Assembly (NCBI GenBank): GCA_027315135.1
Contig: DAHUYR010000016.1
Coordinates: 1-37,988 of the forward strand
Length of the DNA: 37,988 nt
Direction of reading: 5' to 3'
From: Microcaldota archaeon
Lineage (GTDB): Archaea; Micrarchaeota; Micrarchaeia; Micrarchaeales; CABMGC01
Numbering within the stretch: the first letter of the stretch is position 1; every line of letters starts with the position of its first letter. Under the pieces are notes generated by a model. That model did no database searches and was not told where the DNA came from. It saw nothing but the letters and a program-made list of their open reading frames with translations. Both the position numbers and the translations under genes were made by a program. Below, one piece after another: positions 8,596 to 17,721 of the stretch.

Positions 8596-10332
8596 ATGGA
8601 GATACTTAGATACGATATTGCCATATTGGGGAGCGGAATCGGGGGATTCACTTCTGCAATACATGCAAGTCATCATTCCGGCAGCAAGCTTAGGATAGCA
8701 GTGATATCAAAACTGCATGCAATGAGGAGCCATTCAGTTTCTGCTGAAGGAGGAATCTCAGGAGTCTTGTATCATGGAAAGGGGGATTCGGAAGATCTGC
8801 ATGCGTACGATACTGTAAAGGGGTCTGATTATCTTGCAGACCAGAATGCGGTAGAGCTACTTGTAAAGAATGCACCAAAAGAGATAAAATTCTTTGAGCA
8901 TATAGGCGTGCCTTGGAATAGAGGCGATGATGCCACCATACGTCAAAGAGCCTTCGGAGGCATGAGCATACCCAGGACGGTTTTTGCGGCTGACAAGACA
9001 GGGTTCTTCATGATGCGTGCTCTTTATGATTATACACTGCAACTGAAGAATGTAGATATTTTCCATGAGAACTTCGCAACTGCAATAATCATGAACAAAG
9101 GCAGGGCAGCAGGAATATTTATGATTGATCTTGCCACCAGTGAGATGAAGCTCATAGAGGCAAGTTCAATAATTATAGCGACAGGAGGCTTCGCGAAGGT
9201 ATATGGGTTTACAACGACTTCGCACTCCACTACCGGGGATGGCATAGCGCTTGCATACAAGGCTGGTCTCTCCCTCAAGGATATGGAGTTCGTGCAGTTT
9301 CATCCTACAGGTCTGATACCGAGCGGCATCCTGATAACCGAGGCTGCCAGAGGAGAGGGAGGTTACCTAAGGAATTCGGATGGCAGGAGATTCATGGAGG
9401 ATTACGCGAAAAGCCACATGGAGCTTGCGCCAAGAGACATAATATCAAGAGCGAGAATGACCGAGATAGCTAAGGGAAAAGGAGTTCTACATGGTGAATC
9501 CGGACTTGAACACGTATGGCTTGACCTGAGGCATCTTGACAAGGCGAAGATAGACGAGCGGCTTCCAATGATAAAGGATATCACGATAAAGATGCTTGGC
9601 ATCGACCCATCTAAGGAGCAGATACCGGTTAGGCCTGTTGCCCATTTCACCATGGGCGGTATAAATACAGACATTAACGGGCATGCGATGCTCAATGGAA
9701 AGAAGCATGCTGATGGCATATGGGCTGTTGGTGAGTGCGGATGCGTAAGCGTCCATGGAGCGAACAGGCTTGGTAGCAACTCACTCAGTCAGTGCGCAGT
9801 GTGGGGCAGGATAGTCGGGATAGAAGCTGCAAAGTATGCGGTTTCTGCAAGAAAGGCGGACAAGAAGGCACTACACATGCAGGCTGAAGAAGAAGAATTG
9901 AGAATAGGAGAGCTGCTTGACAGGAAGACAGGCAGCGATCCGTATAAGATACGAAAAGAGCTGAACAGCGTTATGGATTCAAATGTATATGTTTACAGGA
10001 AGACCTCGGAGCTGAAGAGAGCACAGGCAGCAGTAGCAAGGTTGCGGAAAGAGTGCGAGAGTATAGTAGTGAATGATAAGGGAAGCGTCTTTAATACAAA
10101 TCTCAGGGATGCGCTCGAGATATGCAATTTAGTGGAGCTTGCAGGAGTAGTGGTTGATGGTGCGATACGCAGGAAGGAGAGCAGGGGTGCGCATGCGATG
10201 GTCGAGTATCCGAAGAGAAATGATAAGGAGTGGATGAAGCATACGATAGCGGTTAAGAAAGGAAAAGGAATCAGCATAAGCTATTCACCTGTAAAGATCA
10301 CAAAGTGGCAACCGGAAGAGAGGAAGTATTGA
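8596..10332 (+). CDS. sdhA/frdA: fumarate reductase/succinate dehydrogenase flavoprotein subunit
   Basis: FAD-binding YDIAILGSGIGG, covalent FAD His region MRSHSVSAEGGISG, DTVKGSDY, DMEFVQFHPTG, TEAARGEGG, HGANRLGSNSL. ORF opens at 8575 (GTG); ATG at 8596 gives MEILRYDIAILGSG. Confidence 0.95.
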   Translation: MEILRYDIAILGSGIGGFTSAIHASHHSGSKLRIAVISKLHAMRSHSVSAEGGISGVLYHGKGDSEDLHAYDTVKGSDYLADQNAVELLVKNAPKEIKFFEHIGVPWNRGDDATIRQRAFGGMSIPRTVFAADKTGFFMMRALYDYTLQLKNVDIFHENFATAIIMNKGRAAGIFMIDLATSEMKLIEASSIIIATGGFAKVYGFTTTSHSTTGDGIALAYKAGLSLKDMEFVQFHPTGLIPSGILITEAARGEGGYLRNSDGRRFMEDYAKSHMELAPRDIISRARMTEIAKGKGVLHGESGLEHVWLDLRHLDKAKIDERLPMIKDITIKMLGIDPSKEQIPVRPVAHFTMGGINTDINGHAMLNGKKHADGIWAVGECGCVSVHGANRLGSNSLSQCAVWGRIVGIEAAKYAVSARKADKKALHMQAEEEELRIGELLDRKTGSDPYKIRKELNSVMDSNVYVYRKTSELKRAQAAVARLRKECESIVVNDKGSVFNTNLRDALEICNLVELAGVVVDGAIRRKESRGAHAMVEYPKRNDKEWMKHTIAVKKGKGISISYSPVKITKWQPEERKY

Positions 10333-10751
10333 TGGAGTTCAAATCAACATATGATACAAGAGGGAAGCAGAGGAATGTGCTCAGGCTAGCACATTTCGAT
10401 AAAGAGGGCCTTGCACATATACTCACGTACAGGATTCTTGCATTTCTTTCCATAATAACAGGAGCTACGGTTCTTTATGCAATCATGTCTGGCAGCGCGT
10501 CTTTCATGTCCATTGCAAAGGTGCTAGTTGCTATCGTGTGGCTGCTTTTTGGAATTGAACTGTACTCGGTTTACAAGGCATTCGGGATAATAGCTACAAA
10601 GGGAGTAGTCTTCGGAAGACTGAATGATTCGTTCATAAACTCTGAGGTGAAGACGAAGCCCTGGTACGGTGTTGTCAAGGCAGGAGGCCCGTTGCTGATA
10701 TTCGTATGGTATGCGCTCTTCGTAGTGTTTGCGGCAGTGGTTATGTTATGA
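10332..10751 (+). CDS. membrane anchor subunit of FRD/SDH (SdhC-like)
   Basis: Three predicted TM segments; ATG overlaps the flavoprotein stop (TGATG at 10330-10334); located between flavoprotein and Fe-S subunit genes. Confidence 0.7.
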   Translation: MEFKSTYDTRGKQRNVLRLAHFDKEGLAHILTYRILAFLSIITGATVLYAIMSGSASFMSIAKVLVAIVWLLFGIELYSVYKAFGIIATKGVVFGRLNDSFINSEVKTKPWYGVVKAGGPLLIFVWYALFVVFAAVVML

Positions 10752-11749
10752 GAAGAGATTCAAGATTCATGGTCTTCCTCTATGCAGGGATGGCGCTAGT
10801 GCCGCTCTTCTTGTTCCTGTATCTCGTGGCCGTAATAGCTTACGCTCCTGCAGAGGGTCTTATGCTCGGACTCGCAGCAGCATGGATGATAATATTCGGG
10901 ACATTTGGTTCTGTAGAGATATACAAACATGGTAGATTGCCTGCAGAACAGATGCCTTTGATCCCTGGACAGACTATGGCAAAGGACCTTGAATCCGAAC
11001 GCGGTAAAAGGCCAAAGGGAGCAGAACAGGTTACAGTAAAGATAAAACGCTTCAATCCCGATACAAAGAAATTTGATGAAGAATCATATGACGTTTATGA
11101 AGATAGGCTTGCTACCGTCCTGGACACTCTGCTTAAGATAAAGAGTCAGCATGACAATACCCTGTCAATGAGGTATAGCTGCCGAATGGGAATATGCGGA
11201 TCTTGTGGTATGGTGGCGAACGGGAAGCCGGTGCTTGCATGCGAGACAAATCTTCTTTCAGAGCTTGATGAAAATAAGAGTATAACTGTAGAGCCTATGC
11301 AGGGTCATCCTCTCCTCAAGGATCTTGTCACTGATTTTGACAGCTTCTTTGAGAAACATGAGAGCGTTGAGCCGCACCTGTACAGAAATGACAAGGCAGA
11401 GCAGTACTCAGCAGAGAAGGCGTACAGGCAGACGAGAAAACAGGTAAATGAATTCCTGCCGTACTCGTATTGCATAATGTGCGGGCTGTGTATGGACGCA
11501 TGCCCTGTGGTAAACTCTAATACGGAATTCGTTGGTCCTCAAGCCCTTTCCCAGGTATACAGATATTACAAGGATTCCAGGGACCAGGGTAGCAAGCGTA
11601 GATTGCTGGATGCAGATAATCTTCACGGAGCGTGGGGATGCGAGTTTTCAGGCTCGTGCTCCAAGGCATGTCCGAAGGGAGTTGATCCTGCTTCTGCAAT
11701 ACAGCTTCTAAAGGCTTCGATAATGGCAGATTTTGGTGAACAATTATGA
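10748..11749 (+). CDS. sdhB/frdB: FRD/SDH iron-sulfur subunit with N-terminal two-TM extension
   Basis: 2Fe-2S ligands YSCRMGICGSCGMVANGKPVLAC, 4Fe-4S CIMCGLCMDACP, CEFSGSCSKACPKGVDP; N-terminal TM helices MVFLYAGMALVPLFLFLYLVAVIAY and GLMLGLAAAWMIIFGTFG. ATGA overlap with the upstream stop. Confidence 0.93.
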   Translation: MRRDSRFMVFLYAGMALVPLFLFLYLVAVIAYAPAEGLMLGLAAAWMIIFGTFGSVEIYKHGRLPAEQMPLIPGQTMAKDLESERGKRPKGAEQVTVKIKRFNPDTKKFDEESYDVYEDRLATVLDTLLKIKSQHDNTLSMRYSCRMGICGSCGMVANGKPVLACETNLLSELDENKSITVEPMQGHPLLKDLVTDFDSFFEKHESVEPHLYRNDKAEQYSAEKAYRQTRKQVNEFLPYSYCIMCGLCMDACPVVNSNTEFVGPQALSQVYRYYKDSRDQGSKRRLLDADNLHGAWGCEFSGSCSKACPKGVDPASAIQLLKASIMADFGEQL

Positions 11750-13128
11750 GATACAGAAATGAGAGAGATGTACTTGGCAGTGTAAGAGTACCTGCTGACG
11801 CTTATTATGGCTCGGAGACAGTGCGCGCATACAATAATTTCCAGATATCAGGAATAAAGGTTGCCAGGGAGCTGATTTACGCATATGTGATTGTAAAGAA
11901 AGCAGCAGCTACGGCAAACATGAACATAGGCAAACTGGAGGTTAAAAAAGGTAAAGCGATAATCAAGGCATGCGATTACGTGCTCTCTGGAAAGCTTGAT
12001 GACAGCTTTGTGCTTGACGTGTTCCAGGCAGGGGCTGGAACAAGCATCAACATGAACGTAAATGAAGTAATAGCGAACAAAGCTATAGAGCTTCTTGGGG
12101 GCAGGAAGGGCAACTACAGGATTGTGCACCCTAATGACGATGTCAATATGTCCCAGTCTACCAACGACACCATGCCGACCGCTATGCGCATTGCAATCCA
12201 TCTTATGATAAATAAGTCTCTGCTGCCTGAGATGGATTTGTTAGTAGGAGCTATAGAGAAGAAGAGCAATGAATTCAAGTCGATAGTGAAGCTTGGTAGG
12301 ACGCACCTGCAGGATGCCGTGCCAATCAAGCTTGGAGAAGAGTTTTTAGCATACGCATATGCCGCAAAAAGCGCACATGCATATATAGAAAATGCTAATT
12401 CAAGACTGCTCGCGCTCCCGATAGGCGGGACCGCAGTGGGCACGGGGTTGAATGCAGGCAAGGAGTACAGGACTGCTGTCATCAAGGAGATTAGAAAACT
12501 TACACGAACAAAATTTTCGCTCGCATCGAGCCCGTTTGGACCTATGTCCAATAAGCTTGATGAACTTGAAGTCAGTGCTTCATTGAGGGAGTGTGCAACT
12601 GCGCTCAACAAGTTTGCCAACGATCTCAGGCTGCTTAATTCTGGTCCCAGAGGAGGCATAAACGAAATAAAGCTTCCAGAGGTGCAGCCAGGCTCATCGA
12701 TAATGCCAGGGAAGATAAACCCGAGCATGGCTGAGATGATGAATATGGTATGCTTCCAGGTTATCGGAAATGATCTGACGATAAGTGAGGCTGCAAACGC
12801 AGGGCAGCTTGAACTCAATGTCTACATGCCAGTCATAGCATTCGATCTGCTGTTCTCAATAAGCATACTCTCAAACGGAGTAGCAGCCTTCAGGGAAAGA
12901 TGCGTCAAAGGCATAACCGCAAACGAGGCGAGAATAAAGGAGAACCTGAAGAATGACCTGTCCATAGCTACCGCACTTACACCGTACATAGGCTATGCAA
13001 AGGCAGCAGAGATTGCAAGAAAGGCGCTGGTGCAGGGGAAGAGCATCATGCAGATATGCCTGGATATGAAGGTAATGGATAAAAAGAAACTGGAAAAGAT
13101 ACTTGACCCTAGGAATGCGGTGAAATGA
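11746..13128 (+). CDS. aspA: aspartase/fumarase superfamily lyase, aspartate ammonia-lyase type
   Basis: Superfamily signature GSSIMPGKINP; GAGTSINMNVNEVIANKA, GRTHLQDAVP, CFQVIGNDLTISEAANAGQLELN. GAGTS is the aspartase form; class II fumarases usually have GSGTQ. ATGA overlap with the Fe-S subunit. Confidence 0.82.
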   Translation: MRYRNERDVLGSVRVPADAYYGSETVRAYNNFQISGIKVARELIYAYVIVKKAAATANMNIGKLEVKKGKAIIKACDYVLSGKLDDSFVLDVFQAGAGTSINMNVNEVIANKAIELLGGRKGNYRIVHPNDDVNMSQSTNDTMPTAMRIAIHLMINKSLLPEMDLLVGAIEKKSNEFKSIVKLGRTHLQDAVPIKLGEEFLAYAYAAKSAHAYIENANSRLLALPIGGTAVGTGLNAGKEYRTAVIKEIRKLTRTKFSLASSPFGPMSNKLDELEVSASLRECATALNKFANDLRLLNSGPRGGINEIKLPEVQPGSSIMPGKINPSMAEMMNMVCFQVIGNDLTISEAANAGQLELNVYMPVIAFDLLFSISILSNGVAAFRERCVKGITANEARIKENLKNDLSIATALTPYIGYAKAAEIARKALVQGKSIMQICLDMKVMDKKKLEKILDPRNAVK

Positions 13129-13154
13129 GCGTTTAATGTGCTTAAATTATTTGG

Positions 13155-13748
13155 TTATGCTACTCTCATCAAACTGTCGAAAATCTTGCTGTCTTCTACT
13201 GTCTGAACAGAGTGCTTGGTAGCTTCTTTCTTGACCCCTACAACCATAGATAGTACCTGTGATGGAGACTGGTTTGCAAAGATTGCGAAATTTGCACCTT
13301 GTATGCCTACAGAATGATCCATATATACATAAAACGATAATGGGCTCCTGCCTCTGTAAATCTGCACAGTTTTCCTAGGGTCACCTCTTCCAGGTATTAG
13401 CTCGGATTTTTCATCAAATTTATAATAATCAGGATGAGTTATTCTGTCGCGGCCATCAAAAATACCGCTTCCGGCTATTGATCCTTCTCCATCTATATGA
13501 AATATCTTCCCTTCCAGCTCTTTCTTAAAATTCGGGCGCCTTGACATCTCTGTAAGTACCTCCTTGTACGTCATCAGTCTTAAACCATCTTCTTCAAGGG
13601 CTTCCATTGCGCCTTTGTGCTTTGCGTCCATGCGGGTGATGTATATCCCGCTATCCCATATCTCCTTAAAACCGTTGATGTACCACTCTTCCTCCTTTGC
13701 AGGAAGAACAGTTCCACTCCGCCTCGCCTTGAATATAGCAAATCCCAT
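13155..13748 (-). CDS. hypothetical protein
   Basis: 197-aa ORF filling the interval between two genes; family not recognised. Confidence 0.6.
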   Translation of the reverse strand: MGFAIFKARRSGTVLPAKEEEWYINGFKEIWDSGIYITRMDAKHKGAMEALEEDGLRLMTYKEVLTEMSRRPNFKKELEGKIFHIDGEGSIAGSGIFDGRDRITHPDYYKFDEKSELIPGRGDPRKTVQIYRGRSPLSFYVYMDHSVGIQGANFAIFANQSPSQVLSMVVGVKKEATKHSVQTVEDSKIFDSLMRVA

Positions 13749-13861
13749 TTTGTCGCCAAGGAATCTCTTGCTTGGGATTACATATTAAAATGTTCTCCCC
13801 TGCTCCCAAATTGTGGAATACATGGAAACTTCTAAGCTCAGCGCACGTGTCTTTTCATACT

Positions 13862-15169
13862 TCAATTTTTAGGGAGGATGTTGTCGATGATAAAATCAGG
13901 ATCGTATGGCATGATATCATTATATTTTTCCCCAATGCCAAAGAATAGTATAGGTATGTCAAGCTCGCTTAACAAAGATATTGTATTGCCGCCTTTCGCA
14001 TCGCAGTCCAGCTTCGTAAGTATGATGCCGTCTATGGAAACTGCTTCGTTCAGGGCTTTTACTTGATCAAGAAGAGAGTTTCCGGCTATCGACTCGCCTA
14101 TGAATATCTTCATGTCGGGCTTTGTAACGCGGGACATCTTTTTAAGTTCCTCCACGAGGCTCTTGTTTGTTTCTTGCCGTCCTGCACTGTCCATCAATAC
14201 AACATCCACGTTATGCGCCTTCGCATGTGCTATAGCGTCGAATGCTATACTTGCTGGATCCGAGCCATATGCGCCCTTCACCACGCGTATCCCCAATTTG
14301 TCTGCATGGAACGTCGTTTGTTCTATCGCAGCTGCCCTGAAGGTATCGCTTGCAGACATTACGCACGTGAATCCATTTGTAATGAACAGGTTTGCCATCT
14401 TTGCCATAGTAGTTGTCTTCCCTGCACCATTAGGCCCTATGAACAGTATTTTTAGTGGGAGTTCATGAGACGCTTTCTTCGCCTTTGCTATTTCCAAAAT
14501 ATCAGTTCCGCTTCTCTTTGCGAGGACTCTGCGTATCGATTCGCGTATCATCTGTCTTATCTCATTATCGACTCCCTTTGAGCTTATGCTCTTCGAGAGC
14601 ATATTATTTTTTATCTCATCGGTTAATTTTTCAACAACATCGTAGTTCACGTCTGATTCCAGCAGGCCCATCTTCAGCGCGCTTACGAACGGATCTATAT
14701 CAGTTTCTTTAAGGCGTACTGTGCTGAAGAACATTCCCTTAAGCTTTGTGCCTGCGCCGACGGCAGGCTTCTTTTCACGATGTTCGTCTTGCAATCCTGA
14801 TTTCTCCTTGATTTTGACAATGTTTTCTTTACTATTACCAGGAATTGGATGTTGAACCTCATAGACATCTGTTTTCGCATCGTGGTGCAGCTGCTTAGGC
14901 TCAGCTGTGCGAGTATTTTTCACTTCTTCATGCTGAACCGGCTTGATATCCCGTAGTTCTAGTCCGTGTTCCTTCTTTGCAGATGGTTTTTCCGCAATTG
15001 GGACGCTGGTGTTTTCCTTTGCCACTGGAGTCTCTGCATATTCCTCAAGCAGCTCCGTAGCCGCTTGCTCCTTGCTCTCCTCAGCTTCTTCTTTCTTTAT
15101 CTCGGCTTTTTCCTTGCTCACTACCGAATCCATGAAATTAGACAAGCGCTTCTTCAGCCCTTCAAACAT
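13862..15169 (-). CDS. ftsY: signal recognition particle receptor FtsY
   Basis: SRP-GTPase NG domain: GPNGAGKTTTMAKMA, ASDTFRAAAIEQ, VVLMDSAGRQETNKSLVEELKKM, TKLDCDAKGG; charged N-terminal extension. Confidence 0.93.
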   Translation of the reverse strand: MFEGLKKRLSNFMDSVVSKEKAEIKKEEAEESKEQAATELLEEYAETPVAKENTSVPIAEKPSAKKEHGLELRDIKPVQHEEVKNTRTAEPKQLHHDAKTDVYEVQHPIPGNSKENIVKIKEKSGLQDEHREKKPAVGAGTKLKGMFFSTVRLKETDIDPFVSALKMGLLESDVNYDVVEKLTDEIKNNMLSKSISSKGVDNEIRQMIRESIRRVLAKRSGTDILEIAKAKKASHELPLKILFIGPNGAGKTTTMAKMANLFITNGFTCVMSASDTFRAAAIEQTTFHADKLGIRVVKGAYGSDPASIAFDAIAHAKAHNVDVVLMDSAGRQETNKSLVEELKKMSRVTKPDMKIFIGESIAGNSLLDQVKALNEAVSIDGIILTKLDCDAKGGNTISLLSELDIPILFFGIGEKYNDIMPYDPDFIIDNILPKN

Positions 15170-15191
15170 TTACATCACAGCTGTCATTCTG

Positions 15192-15644
15192 TTACAGGGA
15201 TCCCTGTGCCTGTATTGCACTGAGCCTGTAGTTTATGTCTGCAAGCTCCTCTCTTATCTTCTGCCTTTGCGTAACAAGCTTTCCCAGGAGCTCATCTCCT
15301 TTCTTTATCCTGTTCTCAAAAAATTGCTTTGCATCGTCAAGCTTCTGCTCCACCAGATATCCTGCGCCGATGTAAGTTATCACGCTGTTGATAGCGTTTG
15401 TTTCAGCGCTTATATACATGCCGCCTTCAGTACCAACGAGAATGCCTTTGCTTCCTATCCTTTCACTGCCGTCTATTATCTCTATGTTTCCCTTCAGCAC
15501 AGTCTGCATCGCAGTGTAATTGTCTATGGACTGGGTCAGCACCTCGTATTGCTGCGAGTATACCTGCTGCAGATACTGCAACTGCATGTAAATCTCGTTT
15601 GCATCCGGTGTCTTCTCATTTGTTTCTGATGCCATGAATACCAC
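15192..15644 (-). CDS. pfdA: prefoldin alpha subunit
   Basis: Coiled-coil / central hydrophobic hairpin / coiled-coil pattern (GMYISAETNAINSVITYIGAGYLVEQKLDDAKQFFENRIK); position upstream of ftsY as in many archaea. Confidence 0.85.
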   Translation of the reverse strand: MVFMASETNEKTPDANEIYMQLQYLQQVYSQQYEVLTQSIDNYTAMQTVLKGNIEIIDGSERIGSKGILVGTEGGMYISAETNAINSVITYIGAGYLVEQKLDDAKQFFENRIKKGDELLGKLVTQRQKIREELADINYRLSAIQAQGSL

Positions 15645-15679
15645 TATTTATTGTTTGGAATATTAGATAAATTTTGCTT

Positions 15680-16345
15680 TTACTCGCTGAGGCCCTCCTC
15701 CATCCTCGCCAGCTCGAACCCAGTAGTGTCTTCTCCCACTATTAGCCCTTTGGTGTTTGCCACAGATGCAAGCCCTATAAAGACAGAGCCAGTATTTGCA
15801 GTTGACTGTGATACGTTCTTGACAAGATCCTTTGCCATGCCTATCTCTTTCTCAGATGCGAAGTTGTTCAATACCATTCCCTTGTTTGTCAATATGTTGT
15901 TTGCACCTATAGTTTCATAGCCTCCTATCGCCATCCTTATCACTTCCACGTCCAGCACATCTTCTATGGTCTTGGAAACAGTATCAGGGAAGCTCGGGTT
16001 TATGATAGCTATCCTGTCATTTGCAAGTATGTTGTTGCCAAGCGCATTCATATCGCTCTTTACAGTACCTATTTGTATCTTGCTCCTTAATTGCTTGAGT
16101 TCGTCAAGCTCCTCATCATAGATCATCTCGGGAAGAAGAATACCGTTTGAATTTAGTACCGTATATATGCCAATAAGATTGGAGCTGTTAATCGCAAGCC
16201 TGAACGTACTGGTTCCTAAGGTCTCGCATATTATCGATTCATCCTTCGTGGATACGCCCCTGCTTATCAGGGTGATGTCTTCAGAGGAAGCGGAAAACGC
16301 GCCGACATAACTGTTCCCGTTAATGTTCCTCTTGAGTAGGTTCAT
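15680..16345 (-). CDS. eif6: translation initiation factor aIF-6
   Basis: eIF6 pentein repeats: GIYTVLNSNGILLPEMIYDEELDELK, NALGNNILANDRIAIINP, ETIGANNILTNKGMVLNNFASEKE. Confidence 0.9.
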   Translation of the reverse strand: MNLLKRNINGNSYVGAFSASSEDITLISRGVSTKDESIICETLGTSTFRLAINSSNLIGIYTVLNSNGILLPEMIYDEELDELKQLRSKIQIGTVKSDMNALGNNILANDRIAIINPSFPDTVSKTIEDVLDVEVIRMAIGGYETIGANNILTNKGMVLNNFASEKEIGMAKDLVKNVSQSTANTGSVFIGLASVANTKGLIVGEDTTGFELARMEEGLSE

Positions 16346-16818
16346 TACATTTTACCTTCTTTGCTATCTTGTGCATCCTTCTTCTCAGGCTTCTTCTCTG
16401 CAGCAGGCTTTGGCTTTGCCTCACTTAGCTTCTTCTCCGAAGGATTTGGTTTCGCCGTACCTTCAGTAGGGGCTTTTGCCTGCTTAGAATTGTCCTTAGA
16501 TGCTGCCTCAGATGTTTTTGCCGCAGGCTTCTGCTTTGCAGACTGCTGTTCCTGCTTTGCAACAGGCTTTGCTCCGTAAAGTGCAACCTTTACCTCGTTG
16601 CCCGACCTGCTTATATTGAGCTTTACCTTTGACCTGTTCTTTATCGCAGTTGACAGTATGTAGTTGTTTACCGCTGGGTCTATGCTGACAAAGCTCATGT
16701 CTACCTTTGCACTTCTGGCAACAAGGAATCTTATCCTTGATGCAGCATGTCTTACGCCTCTTGGCTTATGCATCTCTCCGAGTTTCTTGCTGAGACTTAT
16801 TGTCATTACGCTTTCCAT
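16345..16818 (-). CDS. rpl31e: ribosomal protein L31e with long Lys/Ala/Pro-rich tail
   Basis: L31e-like core (RHAASRIRFLVARSAKV...VSIDPAVNNYILSTAIKNRSKVKLNI); tail of about 75 aa, KQEQQSAKQKPAAKTSEAASK...; overlaps the eif6 start (TAATG). Confidence 0.8.
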   Translation of the reverse strand: MESVMTISLSKKLGEMHKPRGVRHAASRIRFLVARSAKVDMSFVSIDPAVNNYILSTAIKNRSKVKLNISRSGNEVKVALYGAKPVAKQEQQSAKQKPAAKTSEAASKDNSKQAKAPTEGTAKPNPSEKKLSEAKPKPAAEKKPEKKDAQDSKEGKM

Positions 16819-16877
16819 AAAATAACCTTTATAGAGTATAAGCTGTGATAATACTGTATCGAATAGGTTTATTACTT

Positions 16878-17690
16878 TTACTTTTTAGTCAGGGCTGCGT
16901 TTTCAAGCGCAGAGCCGCATGAACAAGCCCTCTTTTGAGGAAGCTCCCTTATTGTCCCTGCGACAAGGGCTTTGACTGTGGCCATGCTATTAGCAAATGT
17001 CGCCTCGACGTCCTTGCTATTTACCTTGCCTATGTCCTTTCTACCTTCTATTCCTGCATCGTAGTCAGTCACAATGCCTATTCCAAGGTAGCATATCTGC
17101 TTCTCCCTCGCGAGCATTACCTCAGGATATTGGGTCATGTTTATCACATCGAACCCTTGCGCACCGTAGTATTTGGACTCAGCCCTTGTTGAAAATCTTG
17201 GTCCATTGACAACTACTACCGTTCCTGAGTCGTGATATCTGATCTTCATGGACTTTGCAACTGATGAAGCTGTCTTGCGCATCTGCTCACAGTACGGGTC
17301 GGCAGAACTTACATGGACCACATAATCCTCATCGAAGAAGGTGTCATTCCTTCCGTGAGTCATGTTGACGAACTGGTCGAAGAACAGTATGTCTCCAGGC
17401 ATATAATCCTCTCTTAATGACCCAACTGCATTTGTTGCTATTATGCGTTTTGCACCAAGGTTGGAGAGCGCTTCTATATTGGCCCTGTAATTGACCTTGT
17501 GGGGCGGGATGGTGTGGTTCTTCGAGTGCCTTGCAAGGAAGGCAACCTTTCTGTTTTCCAGACTGCCTATTGCAATGCTGTCGCTAGGTTCGCCATATGC
17601 ATTACTGTCATGCATTATGACAGGCTTTTTTATCATAGAGTAGAAGCCTGATCCCCCTATGACGCCTATCTCCGCATCCATATTCTTCAT
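16878..17690 (-). CDS. mtnP: S-methyl-5'-thioadenosine phosphorylase / purine nucleoside phosphorylase
   Basis: GVIGGSGFY, FLARHSKNHTIPPHKVNYRANIEAL, NMTQYPEVMLAREKQICYLGIGIVTDYDAG; C-terminal CSC motif. Confidence 0.92.
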   Translation of the reverse strand: MKNMDAEIGVIGGSGFYSMIKKPVIMHDSNAYGEPSDSIAIGSLENRKVAFLARHSKNHTIPPHKVNYRANIEALSNLGAKRIIATNAVGSLREDYMPGDILFFDQFVNMTHGRNDTFFDEDYVVHVSSADPYCEQMRKTASSVAKSMKIRYHDSGTVVVVNGPRFSTRAESKYYGAQGFDVINMTQYPEVMLAREKQICYLGIGIVTDYDAGIEGRKDIGKVNSKDVEATFANSMATVKALVAGTIRELPQKRACSCGSALENAALTKK

Positions 17691-17721
17691 ATCGCATTCG
17701 CCTAGATCTTACCTATAACTC

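Noticed and set aside
9402-9779. 125-aa and 89-aa minus-strand ORFs
   Set aside because: Antisense to the flavoprotein gene, no motif.
12114-12818. 234-aa minus-strand ORF
   Set aside because: Antisense to the aspartase-type lyase; shadow ORF of a strongly coding region.
11746-13128. class II fumarase as the primary call
   Set aside because: The superfamily signature fits both, but GAGTS, CFQVIGND and AGQLELN favour aspartase; kept as an alternative pending phylogeny.
14943-15629. 228-aa plus-strand ORF
   Set aside because: Antisense to ftsY and pfdA, which have strong motifs; low-complexity Ser/Leu/Cys translation with no family signal.
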